From assembly GCA_026122225.1 (NCBI GenBank), contig JANEZZ010002660.1, positions 715,280-779,279 of the forward strand: 64,000 bases of DNA. Reading direction: 5' to 3'. Positions 15,001 to 27,000 of the stretch are shown here, piece after piece. The notes beneath the pieces were generated by a model, which was given only the letters and a program-made list of their open reading frames with translations, did not search any database and was not told where the DNA came from. The translations under genes and the position numbers were made by a program. Position 1 is the first letter of the stretch; the number at the start of each line of letters is the position of its first letter. This DNA comes from Heloderma charlesbogerti. Lineage: Eukaryota > Chordata > Lepidosauria > Squamata > Helodermatidae.

Positions 15001-18000
15001 AAAAGTTGCCCATGATTCTTGCTCTGCACTTGAAAAGGTTCAAATACATGGACCAGCTGCACCGGTATACCAAACTCTCCTATCGTGTCGTCTTTCCTTT
15101 GGAGCTTCGGCTGTTCAACACTTCAGGGGATGCTACCAACCCAGACAGAATGTATGATCTCGTAGCTGTCGTCGTGCATTGTGGCAGGTGAGCTCTGAGA
15201 GGTCATGTGTATGCCATCTGTCCAGTTTGTGCTCCCTGGGCAGGTGTAAAAACATAAAAGAGAGTGGTCTGTAAAAGAACACCTATACTGTACCAATTGC
15301 ACTGGTTACCAGTGCATTTCTGAGCCCAATTTAAAATGCTGGTTTTACCTTTAAGGCCTTACCAGCCTTCCCCAACCTGGTGCCCTCCAGATGTGTTGGA
15401 TTACAACTCCCATAACCCCCAGTCAGCATCTAGAGGGCACCAGGTTGGGGAAAGCTGCCTTAAATGGTTTGGGACCAACTCATTTGAAGGACCACCTTCA
15501 CCCATATCAGCTTGCCTATGGTTTAAGAACAGCAACAGAGGACCTTCTCACTTGTCCACCTTTGAGGGCAGTTAGGTGGGCAAGTACACAAGAGAGGGCC
15601 TTTTTGGCAGTGACCCCACACCTCTGGAGTGGGTTATCATCAAGGGCCCATCAGGCCTCATCATTGCAGAAGAATATAAGAACGTAACAAGAGCTCTGCT
15701 GGATCAGACCAAGGGTCCGTCTAGTCCAGCATTCTAATTACCTGGTGGCCAACCCAGCTGCCCACAGGAAACCAACAAGCAGGCATCAGTGCAACAGCAC
15801 CCCCTCCCTTCCTTGTTCCCCAGCAACTGGTGCACATAGGCATACTGCCTCTGATATTGGAGGTAGCATAAAGCTATCAGGGCTAGTAGATAGCCTTCTC
15901 CTCCAGGAATTTGTCCAAACACCCTATTAAATCCATCCAAACCGGTGGCCATTATTATATGATGTGGTGGTGAATTCCATAGCTTGACTCTGTGCTGTGT
16001 GAAGAACTACTTCCTTTTGCCTGTGCTGAATCTCCCACCAATCAGCTTCATGGAATGACCCCAGGTATTATGAGAGAGGGAGAAAAATGTCTCCCTATCC
16101 ACTTTCTCCACACCATGCATAATTTTCTACATTTCCATCATGTCTCCCCTCAGCCTCCTTTTCACCAAGCTAAACAATCCCAGCTGTTATAAACTTCCCC
16201 CATAGGGGAAATGCTTCAGCCCCTTGGTCATTTTAGTTGCCCTTTTCTGCACTTTTTCCAGCTCTACAATATCCTTTTTTAGGTGTGTACACAGTATTCT
16301 AAGTGTGGTCACACCATAGATTTGTATAGGGGCAGTCTGATATTGGCAGCTTTATTCTCAATTCCTTTCCTAAGGTGGCTTTTAGCCCTTGACCTAGTCA
16401 TTTTCTCTGGCCTCCCTGATTACATTTTATTGGACAGTTCTGGGTTTTTAGCTACAATTGTGTTTTAGATCTTTATTACTATCTAAGCTAGATGTTCTGT
16501 TGCTGGTGTTGGCTGATTTCTTGATTTTATTCATTTTTGCTGTTTTTATTGTATGGAACTTCATGGCGTAAGCTGCCTTGCGAGGGCTTTTGCCCTGAAA
16601 GGCAGCCTAGAAATATGTTAAATACATAAATAAAATAAATAAGAGCTCTGCTGGATTGGGTCAGAGGACCATTTTGCCATGTGTTCTGTTCCTGGCAGTA
16701 CCAGAGCAGGTTCAAGGCAGGGAGGCAGCTGCCCTCCATGATTTTAGCTAACTGTAGTCAGTTGTATCCTCCCTCTGCCATGGAAGTCCCATTTAGCTGT
16801 CATGGCTAAGAGCCATTCATACGACACCCCCCCCCCCTTCCTCTGTGAGTTGGCCCAATTCCCTTTTAGTTGCCTCAGGCAGCTGATGTTGGGTGTCATG
16901 AAAGGGCACCAATTTGTTACTTAATTAAGGGTGCAGTCCTATGTGTGTTTTGACAGAGAAACATCCTACAACTTCCAGCGTTCCCCAGCCAGCTGCTGGC
17001 TGGGGAATGCTGGGAGTTGTAGGTTGTTTCTCTGTCGAAACACGCATAGGATTGTGCCTTCATTCATTCATTCACTCTTTACGTCCCAGGAGAAGCGCTT
17101 GTGGGATTTTCTGCCTCAGGTGGCCAGCCTTGGGTAATATGCACCTTACCTTTGGTTGGGGAGGGGAAGTGAACATTTGCTGCTTGGCCTCAGGCAGCAG
17201 GATATCTTAGGCCAGCCCTGTGGCTAGTGGCCATCTTGTGGCAGCAAATTCCATATGTCTATTCCCAGGAGGCTGCTGTGCCCTTTGAAAAAGGCAGCCA
17301 CTCACTCACTAGCATCTCCCCCCCCACACACACTAAGAACATATCTCACATTCTCTTACATCAGCCTTTCCCAACCTGGAGCCCTCCAGATGCGTTGGAC
17401 TACAATTCCCATCACTCCCAGTCAGCATGAAGGGGTATAATCAAGGATCATGTCATATAGCCTTTCCCAACCTGGCACCTTCCAACAACTCCCATAGAAT
17501 CATAGAATAGTATTTATTTATATATATCGAGTCCAGCCTGCTCCTCAATGCGGGAGTCCCAAGTCAAAGCATCCCTGACAGATGGCCAGCCAGCATGAAT
17601 GACATGATCCTTGATCACAACCCTTCACGGCAAGTCCTTAAAGGAAATCCTCCTGCATCTCCATTCCCCTCCCTCCTCCCCTTATGCAAAGTGGTCCCCT
17701 TCTGCCCATCCTTTCTCTGGCCCTTCTGTGCCACTCTCCACCAGTTTACCTCCTTTACCATAACTCTGCATCCCCCTGGGGTAGTTTAACTCGGGAAAGG
17801 CTGTTCGGGACTGGTGACCAGGACGAATGTCCAGTACCTGTTCTATGTTGTTACAGCAGCAGAATGTTTAATACCATCTAAGTTGTACAATCAGTGTAGT
17901 TATTTTAAAACACCCCCCAAAAACCTTGGGTTAGATTTCCCCCCCTCCATGCACATTCATTTAATCATTCTCTTCATGTGTGCACATAGATTATGCATGA

Positions 18001-21000
18001 ATGTGTCGCATTGATTGTTTGAAAATGCAGAGTTATTTGTCGAAGCCAAATTATTTGTCGAAGCAGGCTGTTCCACCTTCGAGGAAACAAAATGGAAGTA
18101 AACGCTATTTTTGGAACAATGAAGTTATTTAAAGCCGTCCAGTCTGACCAAGGTTTTTATACAGCCAGTGCCACCAGGTGGTTCAACAGTGTATTGTCAA
18201 AAATACAGTGTCACTTGATTTTGCTTTATCAGTGTTGAATTACATGGCCTGCCAATTAAACATAGCATAAAGGAGCCAATTTTATGGAACAAAAATGCAT
18301 TTATAGGATAGGAGGAAAAATTGCTCAGGGACCCTGAAAAATACTACCTCACTCACAATATGCACTGTAAAAGACCTAAATGGGCCTATTTTGTACTGAG
18401 TGTTTTGCCAAGCTTCTCCACAGCCCCTGTTGAAATGAGTAGAAGCACAACTCTGCTCTTGCACAACTTATGCTCATTTCAAAACCCTGAGGTTAACTAA
18501 GGAGGACCGCTTGGATTCCCTACACCAGCCTTGCCCAAGCTGGGTTCCTTCAGATAAGGGGTGCACAACCTCTGGCCTGTGAGCCTAATCCAGCCCACCA
18601 GGCTCCTTGATCCAGCCCATGGACACTCCTGGGATTCCTCCAGGTGCTGCGGGGGAGGAAGCCACCTCAGGCTTCAATTCCTGACATTGAAGATAACAAT
18701 GAGGATGTGGGTGGTGGGGACTTAGCCTACGCTGTATGCGTGTCTGTGGGGGCGCCACGTGAAGCCTGGTATTCAGCCTCTGCTCCTCCCAGCACTGGCC
18801 AAATGCCATTCTCCATGCTGGGAGGAAAACCCCATGCCTCTCCCAGCCCAGAGGGGGCGGGAGTGGGGGAACCAGGGGGCAAGGTGATGACGTCCGCTGA
18901 TGGCATCCAGCCCATGATGGCCCTGGTGGTGGGTAGTCTGGCCCCCCACCTCAAAACAGTCCTGCACCCCCACGTTAGATGTTTTTCAGCCTTCCATTTT
19001 GCCACTGGATACCAGCTGCTGGAAGCCACATCAGGACTGAGCTGTCCCTTGTGGGCTTCCCAAAGGCATCTGGTCGGCTAATGTGGAAAGCAGATGCTGG
19101 GCTAGATGGGCCATTGGTCTGATCCACCAGGGCTCTTCTGATTTTCTTATGGGCCGTTTTGTTTGTGAATTGCTACATCAAAGGCAATTCTGCACATAGA
19201 TTATAGCTGGAAGAATAGGCCTGCCCCTTCCTTGCTTTATACCCCAAATTTAATTTCAGTGTGTGTGTGCTGTTTTGGCCACTGTTCTGTTACTTGTGTT
19301 CAATTTTTTTGTTTTGTTTTACATAATTGTGTTCTTTCAAGAAGTGTTGGAAGCCACCTTGGAGAAAAGTTGGTTGAAAAGCAGAGGAGAATAATAATAA
19401 TAATAACAACAACAACAACAATAACAACAATAATACCGTAGGTAAGCTATTGAGGGCCAAGCTTCAATAGCCACCATTAATATAACATCTCTCCTTTGTC
19501 ACAGTGGGCCAAACCGTGGACATTATATCACCATTGTGAAAAGCCATGGATTTTGGTTGCTATTTGACGATGACATTGTAGAGGTAGGTCTATATCTCAC
19601 ACCATGTTTTGAGGCTCTCGTAAAAACTGTTTTCACGCTTTCGGTTGAAGCCACTTCCATTTCATGTGATTACTTCTTTAAATCGCTAACCATTGCTGAA
19701 CTGTGATCCCTCCTTGGGTGGGTTGCGCTAGTGCCACTGCCACTGTTTTGGAACGGGTGGGGTGTTTCTTTTGCTTGTGCTTGGTGGTGGTTGTTTTTTT
19801 AGTTCTTTGCTGCTAATGGTCACAGAAGAATCAGGTGCAAAGGAAGGAAAAAGCATGCACAGGAGAGGTGGAAATATCTAAGACGGCTGCCACTGGGATC
19901 AGCAGTGGGCATCTCCAAATATTTTGGCTTACAACTCCCATCAGCCCTAGCCAGTATAGCCAGTGGTTAGGAAAGCTGCGAGTTGAAGTCCAGAACATGT
20001 GGAGATCTACTTTCTGCCTAACCCTGCCGTAGATGGGCTGCATAAGGAAGGAAAGAAAGAGCAGAAAGTGGGAGAGAGGCGAAGGGAGAGAAAAATTCAT
20101 AGTGAGCTCCATCCTGAAGGTTGGGTTTTAATGTGGGTCCTGGTCTAGAACAGCTGAATTCTGCTGATACCAGTGATGGTAAGTCTCTGTGTGGTCTTGA
20201 ATGTGGCTGATATTGAAAAATGACATTTTCTCAGACAGGGTTGCATTGCTAAAGGAAATGGCGTTGTTTCCAGGTTCCCTCATAACTGTGGCGTGCAAAC
20301 CCACTTCAAACCGTGCTTTCAGTCTCTTGTTTACAAAGGACTTGCATTAAACATGCATTGATGGATATATAATGCAAAATTGTGGTTAAACCCCAGAAGG
20401 CAAGGGGGTGAACACTCTGGAGAGGTAAAAGGGAAGAATTTCCCATTCTTGAGGCTAGTTCTTGATTTGCAAACCATGGTTTACAGGGTGCCTGTGTTAC
20501 ATCTGCACCAGGCAAAGGTGACCCCATTGTCGCTTTTCACTGCTTTCCACAAGAGAAAGGCAATGGAGACTATTCCAAAAAAGGCACTAGATTTAGCCAA
20601 CACTGCACATACATCTCAATTTCATGGCTATGAAGATGTAACTTTTCCAAAAAATATGGTGTTGATTCCTGTGGTGTTCATGCCACTAGGGATGAATAGG
20701 CAAGCAAAGTGGGGTAGATTGTTACTGTGAAACTTACAGCTTTACCGGTAGGGGCAAAGTGGAGTGGCTGTGTAAGATTGCAAAAAATAACAGTATGCAG
20801 GACGGAAGAAGTTCTTCGGCAGCCTGGCTAATTTTCTTTAAGAGCTGTGATTCATGGGATTGGAAAGGAAAATAGGAACCAGTTTTACTTTTCAGATCTT
20901 AGTTTGAAAGGTTTTCTCAAGTGCCGGAAAAGTGACAGTTATTCACCGGTTCTGTTTGATCAAAGGCAAAAAAGTGAAAGCATACACAAATGGCAAGGCA

Positions 21001-24000
21001 GTAATGGAACTAAAAGCAGAAATCACAGGGTGGTGATAAGTAATGCCTTGAGATTAGCACCACATGCTAACCAGCCAGGTCAAAAATTAAATAACTTGTA
21101 TGAATGGCCAACAGTTAGAACAACAGATCTTCCCAATGCAGCAAGCAGAGCACAGAATTCATGACTATATTTAGGCTGAAGATTGCCAACATTATAATTT
21201 CAGCTATTTTTGTCTGTGTTGGGGAAATGAATTCAGGCCCCTGAACAGGAGGTCGTTCAGAAAAAAGTGATTTCTCTCAGAGATCCCTTCCTGTTAGCTT
21301 GGCCACCATTTTCTTCTGCCATGATGCCCCAGACACAGTGTAATTCTGGGGCATTGTAGGGGAAGAAATGGCTACCATTCTTCATGGTGGCCGCTGTTTG
21401 CTTCATCATAATGCCTTAGAACAGTGATGTATTCAAGGCATCATAGAGAAAGAAACCAGCAACCAGGCTGCTGAGAGGGGAGCTCTGTTGTTGTCACCAG
21501 CACAATTAGGTTTTATAAAGCGTCAGGTACCAATTTTCACTGCCTCGCCACCCCCCCCAAATTTGCTGCCTAAATTGTGCTGTGAAATGCAGGAGCCCTA
21601 ATATCATGGAGGAGCTGTCGCTCATTGGTAGAGCACATGCATTGCAATCAGAAGGTTCCAAGTTTGACCCCCAGCATCTCCAGGTCAGCTGAAAAAATCC
21701 CGCCTGAAACCCTGGAGAGTCTTTGCTGCCAGTCAGCGTCGACAATACTGGGCTTCCTCCTTCATGCTAGCAAGTTTAAATGGTAGCTCTTCTTTGTTCG
21801 CATTTCTAGTTAAAAGCTAAAGCTGGCTGAAGATTTTTTGTTAGTTTTAAATGTGGCTTTCTAATTGCTGTTGAAATAGAACTTAAGTGGGTTCTTTCCC
21901 ATTCCATTGTGTATCTGTAATCTGTTCCCCAATATCATTCTCCCAAACCATTTTTAATCCTCCTGTTGTTCCGTTATGAGGTGTTATTAACCAGCTATAG
22001 ATACGAGAGACTAAACCTTTAGACCTGTCTTGCGAGCTAATATATTCATTTTCGAAGAGGGTGAGAGATCGGGTTGCCTCATTCGTAGTAGTTTTGAAGG
22101 AAAGCTTTGTGTTTGAGTGATTTGAAACCAGTTCCTTTCTGTACCTTGTTATTTCTCCTGCAATGTTTCTGTTGAAAGGGGCTCTCCTCCCTGTACGATG
22201 TCTCTGCGTCTGTGTATTCCTTTTTCCTCCCAGTGTTTGTATGGCTTGTATTTATCCAGATCGCTGAACTCTGGGTGGTCCAGAAAGGGGATAAGTGGGG
22301 ATACAGGAGGAGCAAGAATTTTGTTCCAGAAGGCCTACACTCTCAATGCATTTTTAAAGAAGGGATTTTTTACAGTTTCCAGTGCCTTTTTCTTTAGAGA
22401 TGAAAAAAGGAGAGATCTGATGTTACGGTTCATGGGGGGAAGCTCTATGTCTACCTATGGCGCAGAATAGTCTGCTTGTATTAGTGGTATAACCTGTTTA
22501 AGCTGAAAAGAATCATAATACAATTTTAAATTAGGAAAATCGAAGCTTCCACTTTTTGTTGGTCTGTATTTTTATTTATGCATACTTTTTTACCCCCAGT
22601 ACTAAGTGTTTCCATAACTTTCTGCCAACTGGCTGAAGATTTTTTTGCTAAAACTCAGTGAGTTTTACAAGCTGAACCTGCAGTCAGAAGTAAGCACTGT
22701 TGAGTTCAATGGAACTTACTCCCAGGTAGCTGTGCATAGGATTGCAATCAGGACCCGTAAACGTAATGGTGAGATTTTCTTAGTGGTTTTGTTTTATGTG
22801 TTGTTTTGTTTTTTGGATGTCTGTGCTTTATGGTGGCGTTTTTAATCAGAGTGTCAGCTGCTTTGGGTATAAATAATTGAAAAGGGGTGCATGTATGTGT
22901 GTAATCAATTTCCTGGGGACGTGGGTATCGAGAGCTTCAGCTATTGGGAGTATAGAAATTTTTAAAAATACATAAATAAAGTGATAAGCTTCTGCACTTC
23001 AAAATTTATAATTACCCCACTGAGTGTGACCAAGGCAATTTCGGTGCCAAAAGCAGGCCTGAAATCAGATTAAAATGGATCAAGGTAATCACTCTCATCC
23101 AAGGATGCCTGGAGCTGCATAGCAACCACCTGCTTGAGCTGCTGCTTTTAACTAGCAGATTGCAACAAGTTGGGTGCGAGTCTAGTATTTCCACTTCATT
23201 AAAAAGGCAGCAGTATTTTTCTTTATCAGCTGGCTGTCAGCCTTTCGGTTCTAAAATACACACTTGTCATCTTTTAAATAAGTTGGAGGGTTAGACAGAA
23301 GATCTGAAGTGATTGCAGAGGTTTTGTAAGAACAGGAGTATCACTGATCAGGATTTTTGTTTTGGGCGCTTTATTTATATATTTATTACATTTATATCCC
23401 ACCTTTTTTCTCCTCAAGGAACCCAAGGCAGCGTACATAATCGTCCTCCTCCATTTTATCATCACAACAACAGCCCTGTGAGGTACGTTGGGCTGAGAGT
23501 CTATGCCTAGCCCAAAGTCACCCAGTGAACCTCCATGGCCGAGTGGGGACTAGAACCCGGATCTCCCACCTCCCAGTCCAACACTCTCACCACTACCCCA
23601 CACTGTGCTTTGATTTCCAAAGGAATATGTACAAACTAATTCGAACACCATATTTTCCACTTGCAGATTTAACAGCAATTTTCATACGGCTGAGCTTTAG
23701 CTAAAGCTCCTAAATGCTAATGTAGATGGTGAATTGTGGGTTAGGGTGTGTTTCATTCGTCAACTTTGTGGGTGGGGGGAATACCTCTAACAACTAGATC
23801 AATTTCTGGCTGAAATCCTAGTGAGGCTTGCAGGCAGAGGAAACTTTGGCAAAATCTATTGGTTGCTGTCAAATCAAGACAGTTATGTTCCACTAAAAAG
23901 CATTATGTGGTAGGTGCAGAGAAGAATGGAGCTAATTTGGTACATTGTGGGCTGTGACTTGCACTACATCCCATTTCTTTTAAGATTTTGTGAAAAATTA

Positions 24001-27000
24001 ATGTATTTTTTATTTTGTGGCAACCATTGGTTAAGCAAGTAAGGGTGCAGTCCTATGCATGTTTAGACAGAAAAGAGTCCTCTGCTTCCCAGCATGGCTG
24101 GCTGGGCAATGTTGGGAGTCATAAGACTTCTTTCTGTCTCAACCTGCATAGGATTGTGCCCTAAACCTATGCCCCCCACCCCCCGAAAAAGGTTTGGACT
24201 TAATGATGGTAGTTTTGATTCGCCTCCCCACTTTCAGTTGTTGTAAACCAGTTTGAGCGCATGTTGGAAAAGCAGCAACGTCGTGGGTGGGCGGGTGGGA
24301 GTGTCACTTAATGAGTGGTGGCAGTAGTGAGGACCCCTTGTTTCCCAACCCTGCAGGAATCCTGAATGCAGCCTTCACAGAAGGAGCCTGCATTCCCCTG
24401 TCTGAGAACTCTCTCCCGCCATTTCCACTCTCACTTAAGCCATGTGGCCTAGCTTCTCCTTTGTGCCATGTGCCGCAACAGGAAGCTTCTCTAAACAGAC
24501 ACTGAGTTCATGAGAAAGCATGGAGTGTCTACACACCAGCCTGAGGGAGGACCATAGTTCAGTGGCAGAGTTAGGGATGTGCATACGAGCAAAACTTGCA
24601 TTTGTTGAAATTTTCCAAATCCTACCTCAAAGCTAATTCTGTCTCAGATTACGATCTGTTTTTTTTCTTTCTTTTTGTGTGAAAATGCATGTATATTTTC
24701 ATGCGTATTTTTCCCCCGTGAACACATTCGTCTTGGAAATGTATGCATTCTTCCCCCATTGATTAAAGCCTGTTTGTGTGCATTTCTCAAAAGTACACAT
24801 TTTTTCTCACACATTTTTCAAATGCATGCATGCTGCTGAATGCAATTTATTTTGTCTGTGGAGTCCGGTTTGGGAGGTGCGAACTGAGTAAATGGTGATA
24901 AAAAATGAACTGAAATGAATTTTTCGTACATCGCTACTTAGAGTACATGTTTTGCAGGCAGAAGATCACAGGTTCTGTCCCCTGTATGTCCAGTTAAAGG
25001 GATCAGAGAGCGTTAATGGGAAAGTGCCTTCTTTGCCCGGGAACCTGGAATGCTCCCGGGAGTAACAATAGACAATACAAATAGATTGTCACATAGTCTG
25101 ACCTTGGTATAAGAGAGGATAAAGGGGAGTTCCCATCATAACACTTTATTTTCAAGCCATAGACTTAACATTATATGCTTAGTTCAATAAAAAATGAAAA
25201 ACAAATCAAGAAAAAGTGATAAAAGCAGAACAAATGGTGTCAGAGAAGGATTTGCTTTGCTTTGCTTTGCTTTCAAAAGAGATTATGAAAATACACATTC
25301 AAAAAGTAATACCAGTCTTTTCAAGTTCGATAATTTGTTACAAGTTTAAACCTTCTTTATCTCCCCAATCTTTGATTTTTTAATATAATGAATAAACAAA
25401 AGGGGTAGGAAAAGCACTACGGAAAAATTATGGATTTTGATAGATGATAATGGCATTTTGTCTTATCAGGAGGTACCTTAATCTAATAGGAAGTATTAAA
25501 CCTCCTGTGTTCCAGTATTTCCAATGGAGTCATAGTATTGAGATATTAATTTGAAAATACATTGGGTTGAATCCAGATATCTGCTGGATTCTGCAAAACG
25601 GCAGGTGGAAGCTGGCTTTCTTCAACCCCACCCCCCATGCTTCCTTGAGGGTCAGGGCACCCTGCCAAGTGGGGTGAGCTTTGGCACAGAGGGGCTGATG
25701 GGGAAGGAAGAGGTTGTAGGAAATCGGGCGGAGGAACTTTCTGTCAGTGGAGCAAAAGGTGCCTTCGGACAACTTCCTCCCTCGCCCCCCTCAGCAACCC
25801 CGCCCCCGGTGCCACAGCCCCACTCTGCTTATCAGGCTCCCCCAGCCATCTTCAGAAGGCTTTGTGGCCCATTGGGGAGAGGAGGGGGTGGGAAAGTCGA
25901 CTTCTGTTCATCCTCTTCCACAGGTGGATATCTGAGTCTGTTATCACAGGGATATCTGTTAGAGAAAACAGCATTTTCATCATTAATAGGCAGGGCTTGC
26001 ACAAAAGGTCTGTTAAGTAAAATCTGTATTTCATTATTAAATCTGCCTGACACCACTAATACATTCATGAGGAAGTAGAAGAGGAACTTGAATCAAGATA
26101 TGTCACGAACCTAGATATGTCTAGTAAAGAGCAGTGTTGGATATTGGAAATTATGCTCCCAAGACTATTATCTGCCCATTTTAAAATATATTTTTACAAA
26201 CCCTCAATGTCAGTGATACTTAATATCAGCATAGTTGTATTTATCAAACACACATTTTTTTGTTGTCACTGTAGTTTGATGCATGCAGATTTCCTTCTTT
26301 TCGTTTTATTTTTCCCATTTCTGAGGAACTGAAATTATTGCATTTATTTATTACATTCCTGTACCGCCCAATAGCCAAAGCTATTATTTGACATCCAAAA
26401 ACAGCTTTGTTACATCACCTTAAGGACCTTGTCAATGAAAGAGATTTGGACATGGTCAGTCTTCTTAACTGTAGCCAAGCTGTGCGTGGCAGCTAATTGG
26501 AAAAAAATCTCTTGAGTCCCTCAATTTCTGAATGGTGCCGTAAGATCTGGAACTTTGTTATGCTTAGCTGGTGTGATCCCACAGAATGTTCCATTACCCA
26601 GGAGATTAAACAGTTTGCAGTCCAGCCCCTGTGTGGGAAGGGAACATTGTCAGTTTGGCTAGGATTGATACCTAATTTAAGGTCAAACTAAAGCGGTCCC
26701 TCAACAGAGGGAAGATAAGGGACAAGGGACTCAGAAACAAGGAGGTTGAAGAGGAGTTTGGAGTAGGCAATTAACTTAGAGAGAGGAACCTGAAGGAAGG
26801 GCAGTAGAATGTAGGGATGTACGAAAGTCACTTACCTTTCCGCGGATTATGTTTATGGTGGGGGGGAGGCGTTCTGTCCCTCCCCCCGGAATCCTCGACA
26901 TGGGGGGAGGCGATCCGGTCCTCCCCCCCGGAATCCTCGACGGCCGGCTGTGCTCCGCGGTGGCTCCGCAGAGCAGCCGGCCAGGCCCAGCCCAGGCCAG

